Assembly (NCBI GenBank): GCA_013043685.1 | Contig: JABDNT010000081.1 | Location: 1-42,799, forward strand | Origin: Flavobacteriaceae bacterium | GTDB lineage: Bacteria; Bacteroidota; Bacteroidia; Flavobacteriales; Flavobacteriaceae | Direction: 5' to 3' | Length of the DNA stretch: 42,799 bases | Part shown: positions 18,423-26,627 of the stretch, piece after piece | Numbering within the stretch: position 1 is the first letter of the stretch | Layout: each line of letters opens with the position of its first letter | The notes under the pieces: generated by a model | Databases searched by the model: none | Seen by the model: the letters and a program-made list of their open reading frames with translations, nothing else | What the model was told of the DNA's origin: nothing | Made by a program: the position numbers and the translations under genes

Positions 18423-18426
18423 AATG

Positions 18427-18508
18427 TGCGGCTGAAGGGAGTCGAACCCCCACGCCTTGCGGCACTAGATCCTAAGTCTAGCATGTCTACCAGTTCCATC
18501 ACAGCCGC
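18427..18508 (-). tRNA. tRNA-Leu (anticodon UAG)
   Basis: Read on the minus strand the 82-nt sequence folds as a class II tRNA: 7-bp acceptor stem GCGGCTG / CAGCCGC with discriminator A, a D arm, an anticodon stem CTAGA / TCTAG with loop CTTAGGA giving anticodon UAG, a long variable arm (TGCCGCAAGGCGT) as in tRNA-Leu, and a T loop TTCGACT. CCA is not encoded. Spurious reading frames cross it on both strands. Confidence 0.95.
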
Positions 18509-18619
18509 TGGTATCACTTTTATGGACGGCAAATATACATAAGATTTATAATTTACAAATATCTTTTCTTTAAAAATTAAGGGTTTTTGTACCTTAGCGT
18601 TTCTTCAGAAAAAACACAT

Positions 18620-20008
18620 ATGAACAGCGCAAAAACGTACATTCAGGAACACAAGGATCGATTCATAAATGAGTTGATCGAATTACTCAAAATACCATCA
18701 ATTAGTGCCGACTCGGCCTACGAAAAAGATGTGCATAAAATGGCTGAAGCGGTGAAAGCCAGCCTTGAAAAAGCAGGTTGCGATCTTGTGGAGGTTTGCG
18801 AAACGCCCGGATACCCAATCGTCTATGCCGAAAAAATGGTGGATCCGGATCTGCCTACCATTTTAGTTTATGGACACTACGATGTTCAACCACCGGATCC
18901 ATTAGATCTATGGGACAGCCCTCCATTTGAACCCATTATAAAAAAAACGGATCTCCATCCTGATGGAGCGATATTTGCCAGGGGAAGTTCCGATGATAAA
19001 GGACAGATGTACATGCATGTGAAAGCAATGGAGTATATGACCAGCACCGGCCAATTACCTTGTAATGTCAAGTTCATGATAGAAGGTGAAGAAGAAGTAG
19101 GCAGTGTAAGCCTAGGTTGGTTTGTGGAACGAAATCACGATAAGCTCGCTAATGATGTGATCCTGATAAGTGATACGGGGATGATCGCACCGGAAATCCC
19201 CTCAATAACAACCGGGTTAAGGGGTCTTAGCTATGTTGAAGTAGAGGTTACCGGGCCAAATCGTGACCTGCATAGCGGATTGTACGGTGGAGCGGTAGCG
19301 AATCCCATTAACATTCTTACCAAAATGATCGCATCTCTGCACGACGAAAACAATCATATTACCATTCCGGGATTCTATGATGACGTTGAAGTACTCACTT
19401 CGGAAGAAAGAGCCAAGATGGCAGAGGCACCTTTTGATAAAGAAGCCTATAAAAATGCACTGGATATAGAAGATATATATGGCGAAACCGGATATACCAC
19501 GAACGAACGTAATTCTATTCGTCCTACTTTGGATGTGAACGGGATCTGGGGTGGATATACAGGTGAAGGAGCAAAGACAGTTATAGCCAGCCAGGCATTT
19601 GCTAAGATCAGTATGCGTCTGGTGCCTGATCAGAACTGGGAAGAGATCACCGAATTATTCAAAAATCATTTTGAAAGTATTGCGCCCAAAGGTGTGCGGG
19701 TTAAAGTGAAGCCGCATCATGGCGGACAAGCGTATGTGACACCCATAGATAGCCTGGGATATCAGGCTGCCTCCAAAGCCTATGAATCGACTTTCGGTAA
19801 GACCCCTATCCCGCAGCGAAGCGGCGGAAGTATTCCTATTGTAGCACTATTCGAGGAAGAATTGAAAAGTAAGACAATACTGATGGGATTTGGCCTGGAT
19901 AGTGATGCCATCCACTCCCCTAATGAACATTTCGGGATTAGGAACTACCTTAAAGGAATTGAGACCATTCCTCAGTTCTATCATTTTTACACTGAGATGA
20001 GTAAATAA
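18620..20008 (+). CDS. M20 family dipeptidase
   Basis: From ATG 18620 the 462-residue product carries the long-form M20 (CNDP/PepV-like) features: VYGHYDVQPPDPLDLWDSPPFEP (metal His and Asp), ARGSSDDKGQM (bridging Asp), IEGEEEVGS (catalytic and metal Glu), ISDTGM (Asp) and a C-terminal AIHSPNEHF His. A lid/dimerisation domain lies between (HSGLYGGAVANP). The family cleaves dipeptides in the cytoplasm; no signal peptide is seen. An open frame 11 codons longer begins at a weak start without family similarity. The gene is monocistronic, ended by a terminator. Confidence 0.9.
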   Translation: MNSAKTYIQEHKDRFINELIELLKIPSISADSAYEKDVHKMAEAVKASLEKAGCDLVEVCETPGYPIVYAEKMVDPDLPTILVYGHYDVQPPDPLDLWDSPPFEPIIKKTDLHPDGAIFARGSSDDKGQMYMHVKAMEYMTSTGQLPCNVKFMIEGEEEVGSVSLGWFVERNHDKLANDVILISDTGMIAPEIPSITTGLRGLSYVEVEVTGPNRDLHSGLYGGAVANPINILTKMIASLHDENNHITIPGFYDDVEVLTSEERAKMAEAPFDKEAYKNALDIEDIYGETGYTTNERNSIRPTLDVNGIWGGYTGEGAKTVIASQAFAKISMRLVPDQNWEEITELFKNHFESIAPKGVRVKVKPHHGGQAYVTPIDSLGYQAASKAYESTFGKTPIPQRSGGSIPIVALFEEELKSKTILMGFGLDSDAIHSPNEHFGIRNYLKGIETIPQFYHFYTEMSK

Positions 20009-20012
20009 AAAA

Positions 20013-20036
20013 GGCCCCTATTGGGGCTCTTTTTTT
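20013..20036 (+). terminator. intrinsic terminator of the dipeptidase gene
   Basis: Stem GGCCCC / GGGGCT (one G-T pair), 4-base loop TATT, then a run of seven T from 20030. It begins four bases after the stop and touches the stop codon of the converging PhnA-like gene. Confidence 0.8.
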
Positions 20037-20613
20037 ATATCTTCTTGACATATTTAGTGATGATCACGATCTGCTGCCCGTCTACTTTTCCCTCAATGTA
20101 TTCGGCGTTTTCATGGTCAAGGGAAATTCTGCGTACAGCGGTCCCTTGTTTTGCCACCATACTACTCCCTTTTACTTTTAGATCCTTAATAAGTACCACA
20201 CTATCACCTGCTTGAAGTACAACTCCATTGCTGTCCCTATGGACTAACTGGTCTGAGATATCTTTACCATCTCCATCAGCTTCGGCCCAATCCTGCATGT
20301 CCTCATCAAGGTACATCATATCGAGTAGGTCCTGGGGCCATCCTTCACCTTTTAACTTATGGAGAAGGCGCCAGGCCATTACCTGCACTGCCGGCACTGT
20401 ACTCCACATACTATCGTTGAGGCATCGCCAATGATTCGGATCCATAGATTCCTGCTCACCTATTTGTTTATTGCAAGTGCTGCATATCAAAATGCTCGCT
20501 TCTTCACCTCGCTTTGGGGACGAGGGGACTTCATACACAGACAGTTCTTCGGGATTGGAACATAGCTCACATTGTGAGTTGCTTCTTTGTTTCAGAGTAC
20601 GCTCGAGGCTCAT
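20035..20613 (-). CDS. PhnA-like zinc-ribbon protein
   Basis: From MSLERTLKQRSNSQCELC the ~192-residue product has a four-Cys zinc ribbon (Cys15, Cys18, Cys44, Cys47), a central helical part (HWRCLNDSMWS...WRLLHKL) and the C-terminal PhnA domain, an SH3-like barrel reading HRDSNGVVLQAGDSVVLIKDLKVKGSSMVAKQGT. Bacteroidota members are fusions like this one. Despite the historical name, a direct role in phosphonate breakdown is not supported for the family. The open frame runs 15 residues further up; I prefer the internal Met because the family starts there. Confidence 0.85.
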   Translation of the reverse strand: MSLERTLKQRSNSQCELCSNPEELSVYEVPSSPKRGEEASILICSTCNKQIGEQESMDPNHWRCLNDSMWSTVPAVQVMAWRLLHKLKGEGWPQDLLDMMYLDEDMQDWAEADGDGKDISDQLVHRDSNGVVLQAGDSVVLIKDLKVKGSSMVAKQGTAVRRISLDHENAEYIEGKVDGQQIVIITKYVKKI

Positions 20614-20683
20614 ACGGGAGATTTTCGGCAAAGGTAACCGAATAGAAATGAACCCCAAATCAAAAATCTTTCACAAAATTTAC

Positions 20684-20726
20684 TTCTACGCTTGTAGAAT
20701 TAAAAAATTATTCTACATTTGTAGAA
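20684..20726 (+). promoter_or_regulatory. promoter and paired BlaI-type operators of the BlaI-M56 operon
   Basis: Two 16-bp inverted repeats, TTCTACGCTTGTAGAA (20684-20699) and TTCTACATTTGTAGAA (20711-20726), fit the BlaI/MecI operator core TACAnnTGTA; the first has one departure from it (TACG). They lie 27 bp apart, 16 bp before the repressor ATG. The second contains TACATTTG, an exact -7 element (20714-20721), and the first contains a TTG -33 element (20692-20694) 19 bp upstream. Both promoter elements are thus covered by operator, implying autorepression of the operon. Confidence 0.85.
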
Positions 20727-20742
20727 ACAAAATGTTATTCTT

Positions 20743-21108
20743 ATGCCATTATCCAATTCGGAAGAACAACTCATGCAGATCCTGTGGAAGCAAAAAAAGG
20801 CCTTCATGAAGGATCTTATCGAAGCCTACCCGGATCCAAAACCGGCAGCAACGACAATTGCGACCTTATTAAAACGTATGCAGGATAAACATTTTGTGGA
20901 TTATGAGCAGCAAGGTAGATCACGAAAATATTTTCCATTGGTAAAGAAAAAGGACTATTTCTCGAAGCATGTTAACGGCCTCATTAAGAATTTCTTTAAC
21001 GATAGTGCTACACAATTTGCCTCCTTCTTTACCGAATCTACCGACCTCAGCAAGGAAGAGTTGGAGGAACTCAAAAAAATCATCGATCAGCAAATTAAAA
21101 AGAAGTAG
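20743..21108 (+). CDS. BlaI/MecI/CopY-family repressor
   Basis: The 121-residue product is a winged-helix repressor: LSNSEEQLMQILWKQKKAFMKDLIEA, then PAATTIATLLKRMQDKHFVDYEQQGRSRKYFPLVKK, the recognition helix and wing of the BlaI family, followed by a helical dimerisation tail. BlaI-type proteins bind TACA-TGTA dyads as dimers and are released when a partner M56 protease triggers their cleavage. The partner gene follows after 2 bases, and two matching operators lie upstream. No beta-lactamase is near, as is usual for Bacteroidota pairs. Confidence 0.93.
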   Translation: MPLSNSEEQLMQILWKQKKAFMKDLIEAYPDPKPAATTIATLLKRMQDKHFVDYEQQGRSRKYFPLVKKKDYFSKHVNGLIKNFFNDSATQFASFFTESTDLSKEELEELKKIIDQQIKKK

Positions 21109-21110
21109 TC

Positions 21111-22490
21111 ATGGAAATGTATGTATTGAAATCGGCGCTGTGCCTCGCTATCTTTTTCGCATTTTATAAGACGCTGTTGGAATCGACCAGCGTACATGTT
21201 TTCAAACGATTCTACTTGTTAGGGGCTTTATTACTTTCCGCAGGTATTCCGTTAATCACTTTCACTACCTATGTTGAGATGCCGGCTGGAACTGCAGATC
21301 TTACCTCTGCAGCGTTGTTAGAAGGCGGAATTGTTGAAGAGGCCGCATTTAATTGGTCCGTCTTACTATGGTCGGTTTATGGACTAGGCGTGCTGTATTT
21401 CGGGACACGGTTCTTCAAAAACCTCCATGATATATTCCGAAAGATCCGTTTCAATCCGAAGAAACGAACCAGGAATATTATTACTGTATTCCTTAATGAG
21501 AAGATCGTACCACATACATTCTTCCGATATATATTCCTTAACAGGAAGCGATTCGAAGACAATTCGATCCCGCGAGAAGTTATGGATCATGAGATTACCC
21601 ATGCCAGGGAACTACATAGTATCGACATTATTCTGGTGGAGATTATGGCAGTGATATTCTGGTTCAATCCGATACTCCACTATATCAAACATTCCGTGAA
21701 GTTAAATCACGAATTCCTGGCAGACAACTCTGTTTTAAGAAATGGTGTAGACACCACTACCTATCAAAAAATACTTTTGGCGTATTCATCAGACGCCGGT
21801 TCACCAATATTGGCAAATGCCATTAATTATTCATTCATCAAAAAACGATTTAAAGTTATGAAGACAAACACATCGAAAAAGACAATGTGGGTGAGAACCC
21901 TATTATTGCTCCCTATTATTGCGTTGACGCTACTCAGTTTTAGCAGCAGGGAAGAAATTCCAATAGAACGTAAAGAGATTCCAATAGAAACTGAAATAAA
22001 TTCAACAGAAGACTTTGTACAAACCAGTGCCACCCGGGAGGAAATGAAGGAGTACAATAAATTGGCCAGGAAATACAATAACATGTCCAAGGACAATATG
22101 TTCATCAAGAAAAAGGAGCTGAACCGCATGGAATATATCTATCAGAAGATGTCGCCGAAACAGCGAGCAGACGCGGAACCATTTCCTAATTTCCCACCTC
22201 CACCACCGCCACCCAATGTGTCTGATGCACCTGAACCTGTCAAAGTGATCAAAGGAGTTAGCGACACGGATGATAATATTCCACCTCCGCCCCCACCGCC
22301 GCCGGCTCCCGATGCTCCAATCATAGATTTATCGGAAGTGATCTCACAAGGTGCAACCTTTTACTTGAACGATAAAAAGATATCAACTGCCAGAGCAAAG
22401 GAAATTGTAAAGGATAGTGATGCAATCAAAACAGTAAGGGTTATGGAAGGAAAAAATGGAAAGCCTGAAGTACGCATTTGGAATAAATAA
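21111..22490 (+). CDS. BlaR1-like M56 membrane metalloprotease
   Basis: This 459-residue protein has about four membrane segments and a zinc-protease motif HEITH (His160, Glu161, His164) in a cytosolic loop, with a downstream HEFLADN providing the third ligand region. These features define family M56. Unlike BlaR1 there is no penicillin-binding sensor. Instead, after the TM at ~260-275 (LLLLPIIALTLLSF), there is a charged helical part, two runs of seven to eight prolines and a C-terminal ~50-residue domain (FYLNDKKISTARAKEIVK...VRVMEGKNGKPEVRIWNK). That end resembles the small domain found on many Bacteroidota M56 proteins. It probably senses an envelope signal and inactivates the BlaI repressor. 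Confidence 0.88.
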   Translation: MEMYVLKSALCLAIFFAFYKTLLESTSVHVFKRFYLLGALLLSAGIPLITFTTYVEMPAGTADLTSAALLEGGIVEEAAFNWSVLLWSVYGLGVLYFGTRFFKNLHDIFRKIRFNPKKRTRNIITVFLNEKIVPHTFFRYIFLNRKRFEDNSIPREVMDHEITHARELHSIDIILVEIMAVIFWFNPILHYIKHSVKLNHEFLADNSVLRNGVDTTTYQKILLAYSSDAGSPILANAINYSFIKKRFKVMKTNTSKKTMWVRTLLLLPIIALTLLSFSSREEIPIERKEIPIETEINSTEDFVQTSATREEMKEYNKLARKYNNMSKDNMFIKKKELNRMEYIYQKMSPKQRADAEPFPNFPPPPPPPNVSDAPEPVKVIKGVSDTDDNIPPPPPPPPAPDAPIIDLSEVISQGATFYLNDKKISTARAKEIVKDSDAIKTVRVMEGKNGKPEVRIWNK

Positions 22491-22509
22491 TCCGAATCAA
22501 ATAAATCCG

Positions 22510-22534
22510 GCCCTCATTTTTGAGGGCTTTTTTT
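22510..22534 (+). terminator. intrinsic terminator of the BlaI-M56 operon
   Basis: Perfect 7-bp stem GCCCTCA / TGAGGGC with a TTTT loop and a run of seven T, 20 bases after the M56 stop. Confidence 0.88.
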
Positions 22535-22591
22535 GTAACAATTGCACAAAAACCACGTTCTAATAGTTCATCAATCAAAACGTAAGTTCCT

Positions 22592-23692
22592 ATGCTACAA
22601 CGATTTTTCATTTTCTGCTCCGGCGCAGACACCGATATATTAGAACAATGTTCCCCGGGAGAACGCACCAAATATGCCGGAATCGGTGCAACTGTATTCT
22701 TCACAGCAGTTATGGCTACCATTGCTTCCGCCTATGCGTTGTATACCGTATTTGATAACTATTACACGGCTGTATTCTTTGGTTTAATTTGGGGTCTGTT
22801 AATTTTTAATCTAGACCGTTTTATCGTCTCAACTCTAAAGAAACGTGATAGTTTCTTCGATGAATTGATCCAGGCCTCTCCACGAATCTTTCTTGCGATC
22901 ATTATCGCGATCGTGATCGCAAAACCCCTGGAACTGAAAATATTTGAGAAAGAGATCAACCAGGTGTTACTGGAAGAAAAAAATACGATGACCCTCGAAA
23001 ATAAGGATCAACTCGCCCTTCAGTATCAACCGTCTATCGAGGCATTAAATTCTGAAATTGATGCTTTGAAACAAGAGGTTATCGATAAGGAAACAGCTGT
23101 CAATCAATACTACGAAACCTATATCTCGGAAGCCGAAGGTCGTGAAGGAACCTTGTTGGTAGGAAAAGGACCCGTATACAAGGAAAAACGGGAAAAACAC
23201 GATACCGAACTCTCGGCACTGCAGGAACTCAGAACGGCTAATGCCGCCAAAATAGCGGCTGCTGAAACACAAGTCGCCGAACTCTCGCAGCAGTACCAGT
23301 TAAAAGTATCAGAAACACAGCCCGTGATCGATGGCTTCGACGGACTTATGGCACGAGTAAATGCCCTGAATAAGCTTCCCATCATTCCATCGCTATTTAT
23401 ATTCCTGTTGTTCCTCGCTATTGAGACATCACCAATACTCGCAAAATTGTTGTCTCCAAAAGGAGCTTACGATCTAAAACTTGCCGAGCAGGAAGGCGCT
23501 GTAGCGAGCTGGGTGGCCCAGCAAAAGTCACAACGTGATGTACTGGTGACTACAGACAGGGATGTGAACAACCGCGTCTACGCGGATATCGCTGAAGAGC
23601 AGGAAATCTACGATTACAAGCGTAAGATCGCCAGGGAACTCATGCAAATGCAGGCAGACGCTTTTTATAAAAAACAAAAAAGCGTACTTTAG
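22592..23692 (+). CDS. DUF4407 membrane protein
   Basis: This 366-residue protein opens with FFIFCSGADTDILEQCSPGERTKYAGIGATVFFTAVMA, the DUF4407 signature. Three membrane segments lie at about 30-50, 57-77 and 92-112, then a long coiled coil (about 120-255, EINQVLLEEKNTM...) and a fourth segment at ~265-285 (PSLFIFLLFLAIETSPILAKLL). A charged cytoplasmic tail follows. The family is common in Bacteroidota and its function is not known. It stands alone, with a terminator before it. Confidence 0.9.
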   Translation: MLQRFFIFCSGADTDILEQCSPGERTKYAGIGATVFFTAVMATIASAYALYTVFDNYYTAVFFGLIWGLLIFNLDRFIVSTLKKRDSFFDELIQASPRIFLAIIIAIVIAKPLELKIFEKEINQVLLEEKNTMTLENKDQLALQYQPSIEALNSEIDALKQEVIDKETAVNQYYETYISEAEGREGTLLVGKGPVYKEKREKHDTELSALQELRTANAAKIAAAETQVAELSQQYQLKVSETQPVIDGFDGLMARVNALNKLPIIPSLFIFLLFLAIETSPILAKLLSPKGAYDLKLAEQEGAVASWVAQQKSQRDVLVTTDRDVNNRVYADIAEEQEIYDYKRKIARELMQMQADAFYKKQKSVL

Positions 23693-23726
23693 ATTACTCC
23701 GAAACTAAACAGCGGTAGATCATAAA

Positions 23727-24605
23727 GTGACCTGTAATTTTGTTGAATCCGAAATTCCTTTCTATCATTTTACAGATGATGCGCTATCATGCAAAATAGT
23801 TCCTGCATTCGGAGGGAGCATCCAGGAATTAGTTGTTAAGGAAAAGGCTATTATTAAAGGCGTTTCTATTGATAAGGAAGGATTTGAAAAATACAAAGAA
23901 TTCTGCAACTCCGCCATACTGTTCCCATTTCCCAACCGAGTTGCGCAAGGATCATATACCTTTGGTGATAAGCATTTTCATCTCGACAGGAATGATTCGA
24001 AGTATGGTAACGCCATTCACGGATTCGCTTTTACGCAATGTCCTGAGGTGATCTCTCAAAGTGATACTTCGCTTGTCCTTAGATTTACCCACACCGAAAG
24101 TCCCGGCTACACGTTTCCCTACATTCTTGAATTAGAATATAGCATCAGCCCAAATGGGCTAAAACTTCAATTCAAAGTATCGAACACAGGTAAAGATCTA
24201 ATGCCTTTCGGACTTGGATGGCACCCTTACTTTGTAACTGATGACCAGGAGAAATTCAGCCTGCATTTCGAAGCGGATAAAAAGTACCTGACGAATGCAA
24301 ATATGATCCCGGATCATTCGAACCCGGTAAATGATTCCAAATTCAATCCGTCAAATATGGAAGTGGACAATGCTTATCGCCTAACGAATTCACAAATTCT
24401 GCTTAGAAGTCACGATCGCGAGTTGAAATTAATAGTGCCTGAGCAAAGTTATCTTCAACTTTATAACCCAATAGACAAACGATCCTTTGCCGTAGAACCT
24501 ATGTCTTGCGTTCCTGACGCATTCAATAATAAGATCGGACTTAAAACGCTAAGCCCCGGAAGCGTGTTTAAATGGAATATTCAATTGGAGTTTGGCATTT
24601 CTTAG
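23727..24605 (+). CDS. aldose 1-epimerase-family protein
   Basis: The 292-residue protein has the galactose-mutarotase fold markers: NRVAQGSYTF (substrate-binding Asn-Arg), NAIHGFAF (His), GLGWHPYF (catalytic-type His) and VEPMSC (catalytic Glu). The family interconverts alpha and beta anomers of free or phosphorylated hexoses; the substrate here is unclear. The start is GTG; no better upstream start is visible. Its TAG overlaps the TAA of the converging manA gene in TTAG. Confidence 0.88.
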   Translation: MTCNFVESEIPFYHFTDDALSCKIVPAFGGSIQELVVKEKAIIKGVSIDKEGFEKYKEFCNSAILFPFPNRVAQGSYTFGDKHFHLDRNDSKYGNAIHGFAFTQCPEVISQSDTSLVLRFTHTESPGYTFPYILELEYSISPNGLKLQFKVSNTGKDLMPFGLGWHPYFVTDDQEKFSLHFEADKKYLTNANMIPDHSNPVNDSKFNPSNMEVDNAYRLTNSQILLRSHDRELKLIVPEQSYLQLYNPIDKRSFAVEPMSCVPDAFNNKIGLKTLSPGSVFKWNIQLEFGIS

Positions 24606-25600
24606 GCTGCTGCTTCCATAGGTGTGTGCATCAGCGGATCCACATACACTTCCAGAAGTCGTGCCTTTGGACCGTAGAATATCGCCTGTGAGCTATTGGC
24701 GGGCAATAAAACAGTCTCTCCTGTCCTTATTATTTCTGTGTGATTATCGACGGTGATAGATATACGTCCCTCTACACACATGTAGATCACAAATGAATTT
24801 ACCTCTGAAAGGTCCCTTATGTATTTAGAGCGTACGTCAACCAAATTGGTAGTGAAGAATTCGTTAGACACGGTTTTCACCACGGAATTAGGGGATGCAT
24901 TGTACGAAACGCTTTTTGTATCATCACAGTTCTTTATCGCCTCCTGTGCAAGATCAATATGAAGTTGTCTTTGTTTTCCTTCAGAATCCTTTCGGTTCCA
25001 ATCGAAAATTCGATAAGTGATATCGGATGTCTGCTGAATCTCGGCTACCATGACACCAGCACCCAGGGCGTGTACCATTCCTGCTGGAATGGAGAATGTA
25101 TCTCCGTTTTTTACTTTTTCTCTTTTAAATACTGTCTCAATTGCAGGTGTGTCTAATTCTTTAGCAGGTAAATCGGTTTGTTGATCCTTTAATCCCATTA
25201 TTACCGAAGCATCCTCTTCGTGATCCATCACATACCACATTTCCGTTTTACCGTATCCTCCATGTCTTTCTCTGGCCATTTCATCGTCGGGATGAACCTG
25301 GATCGATAAATCCGAAGCTGCATCAAGAAATTTTATTAGCAAGGGAAAATCCTTTCCAAATCGAGAATAATTCTCTTCTCCTAGAAACTCGGAAGTAAAT
25401 GTTGATTGCAGCTCGTTCAGCGTCATTCCACTGTAATAGCCGTTTACAACCGTGGAAATATTTCCATCCACGCCGGATATCTCCCAACTTTCACCTATCG
25501 GGCGATTGGAATTGCCCTTTTTGAATTCAGAGACAATTTTTGTACCACCCCATATCTTTTCTTTAAGTATGGGATTGAATTTAATTGGATATGTTTTCAT
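24602..25600 (-). CDS. manA: mannose-6-phosphate isomerase, class I
   Basis: The 332-residue protein begins with YPIKFNPILKEKIWGGTK, and carries QVHPDDEMARE (zinc Gln and His), TEMWYVM (zinc Glu) and PAGMVHALGAGV (zinc His). These define type I phosphomannose isomerase, which converts fructose-6-P to mannose-6-P for GDP-mannose. It is on the short side of the class, as Bacteroidota/Firmicutes forms are. It is 22 bases downstream of a GT2 gene on the same strand, and beside the exopolysaccharide operon, so a mannose- or mannuronate-containing product is plausible. Confidence 0.93.
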   Translation of the reverse strand: MKTYPIKFNPILKEKIWGGTKIVSEFKKGNSNRPIGESWEISGVDGNISTVVNGYYSGMTLNELQSTFTSEFLGEENYSRFGKDFPLLIKFLDAASDLSIQVHPDDEMARERHGGYGKTEMWYVMDHEEDASVIMGLKDQQTDLPAKELDTPAIETVFKREKVKNGDTFSIPAGMVHALGAGVMVAEIQQTSDITYRIFDWNRKDSEGKQRQLHIDLAQEAIKNCDDTKSVSYNASPNSVVKTVSNEFFTTNLVDVRSKYIRDLSEVNSFVIYMCVEGRISITVDNHTEIIRTGETVLLPANSSQAIFYGPKARLLEVYVDPLMHTPMEAAA

Positions 25601-25622
25601 AATTGTTGATTTAACTAGTTTA

Positions 25623-26441
25623 TTATGCTGCGATTGTCATTGGTGCTGTTTCGAAGATCTCCATATTCGAGATCAATTCGGGAGCCGGTTGAACAAGTCG
25701 TTGTTTTGGCAACAAATTATAAGTTGTCCAGATATGGAGTAATCTTGCTGGAATCTCTAAGGAATCTTTCAGTCCCAGTTTTGAATCGTCAACGTGCACC
25801 CATCTCATGAGCGGTTGTTCTATAATATGGTTCATAACATTCTTCTTGCCGAGGTATTTTTTCAAACGTAGGAATATCTCCACATCGAACAACCACCGGC
25901 TAACAAATGCATCCCCATATACAACAGGTACAATGCTTCTTGAAAATACTTTTGCACCACATTGAGTGTCTCTAATAGGCAGACCCAGGATGAAAAGAAT
26001 GAAGGTCTTTATGGTCTTGGATAAAAGATTTCTAACGAAATCTCGCTTTATACCATCCCCCCCAGAATTGCGTGAGCCAAATACCACTGACATGTTCTCA
26101 TTGGATTTCAAGGTGTTTACCAAATCCTTGAAATCCCTGAAATCCGTTGACAAATCTGCATCGATAAAACCAATATTGGCAATATCCTTTTTATTGTACA
26201 AATAACGAACGCCGGCGCGGACAGCAGAAGCTTTTCCAACATTTTTCTTAACGTCCACGATGCTGATCCCATAAGGAGCGGCCATTTTCATATTCTGAAG
26301 TACTCCCAAAGTGTTATCTTTACTGCCGTCATTGACAAAGCAGAGGTGATAGTCCTGGTTCTCATTAATAAAATCAATGAAGGCTCTACTATTAAGTCGC
26401 TTTTCTTCATTGTAGCAAGGAATTATAATTCCAGTTTTCAT
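25623..26441 (-). CDS. GT2 glycosyltransferase, dolichol/undecaprenyl-phosphate mannose synthase-like
   Basis: The 272-residue enzyme starts IIPCYNEEKRLN, then FVNDGSKDNTL, GFIDADLSTDF (the metal-binding DAD) and VFGSRNSGGDGIKRDFVRNLLSKTIKTFILFILGLPIRDTQCGAK. This last block and the CGAK motif are typical of the DPM1/ALG5-like branch, which moves mannose or glucose onto a polyprenyl phosphate at the membrane. One hydrophobic stretch lies at about 150-165. The lipid-linked sugar would be a natural donor for the GT-C-like protein encoded on the opposite side of the shared promoter region. It is followed by manA in an operon. Confidence 0.88.
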   Translation of the reverse strand: MKTGIIIPCYNEEKRLNSRAFIDFINENQDYHLCFVNDGSKDNTLGVLQNMKMAAPYGISIVDVKKNVGKASAVRAGVRYLYNKKDIANIGFIDADLSTDFRDFKDLVNTLKSNENMSVVFGSRNSGGDGIKRDFVRNLLSKTIKTFILFILGLPIRDTQCGAKVFSRSIVPVVYGDAFVSRWLFDVEIFLRLKKYLGKKNVMNHIIEQPLMRWVHVDDSKLGLKDSLEIPARLLHIWTTYNLLPKQRLVQPAPELISNMEIFETAPMTIAA

Positions 26442-26478
26442 AAGTTTTGGATTAAGATTTATTTCAATAATTACAGTG

Positions 26479-26486
26479 CAAACATA
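26479..26486 (-). promoter_or_regulatory. -7 promoter element (TATGTTTG) of the GT2-manA operon
   Basis: On the minus strand this reads TATGTTTG, an exact TAnnTTTG match, 38 bases before the GT2 ATG. No -33 TTG is seen at proper spacing, consistent with activator dependence. The inverted repeat GTCGA-gttt-TCGAC (26508-26521) lies just upstream of it. Confidence 0.55.
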
Positions 26487-26530
26487 TCTCGAACATGCAG
26501 GTATTCTGTCGAGTTTTCGACGGGTGAAAG

Positions 26531-26567
26531 ATTAGTATAGACGAATGCCGTTTATCGACAGACGTAC
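26531..26567 (+). promoter_or_regulatory. putative LytTR-type operator, copy a (two half-sites, 21-bp period)
   Basis: ATTAGTATAGACGAAT (26531) and TTATCGACAGACGTAC (26552) are two copies of the locus motif 21 bp apart; the second is divergent but keeps TTA and AGACG. The second half-site starts 32 bp before the -7 element TATCTTTG (26584) of the 1028-residue protein gene, so a bound activator would sit over the -33 region. It could also affect the divergent GT2-manA promoter. Confidence 0.55.
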
Positions 26568-26583
26568 CATTGAACGAATCCCC

Positions 26584-26591
26584 TATCTTTG
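26584..26591 (+). promoter_or_regulatory. -7 promoter element (TATCTTTG) of the exopolysaccharide operon
   Basis: TATCTTTG matches TAnnTTTG exactly, 36 bases before ATG 26628. The TTG at 26570 is only 11 bp upstream, so no normal -33 element is present; the direct-repeat operator occupies that position instead. Confidence 0.6.
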
Positions 26592-26627
26592 GAATCGTTA
26601 AACCTTAATGCTTTTATTATCACTTTA

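Larger units (their letters stand above)
18103..18426. other. 324-bp intergenic region with two hairpins, no gene
   Basis: Between the RRM gene start and the tRNA there is AT-rich sequence that should hold the RRM promoter and leader, then two hairpins (18321-18341 and 18395-18422). A short stretch, 18371-18388, reads like a T-arm (GGTTCGACTC) in plus orientation but has no matching stems, so it is not a tRNA. I see no coding region. Confidence 0.5.

Noticed and set aside
18314-18532. 72-codon minus-strand frame across the tRNA and its terminator
   Set aside because: It is the tRNA-Leu and two hairpins read as protein; no start context or family similarity.
20743-22490. BlaI-BlaR1 beta-lactam resistance system
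   Set aside because: The M56 protein has no penicillin-binding sensor and no beta-lactamase gene is in the window; a generic BlaI-M56 pair is the safer reading.
26508-26521. GTCGA-gttt-TCGAC as part of the LytTR operator
   Set aside because: It is an inverted, not direct, repeat and lacks the 21-bp partner; kept only as a note.
26589-26627. TTG start of the 1028-residue protein
   Set aside because: It lies within the -7 promoter element; ATG 26628 starts the family-like sequence.
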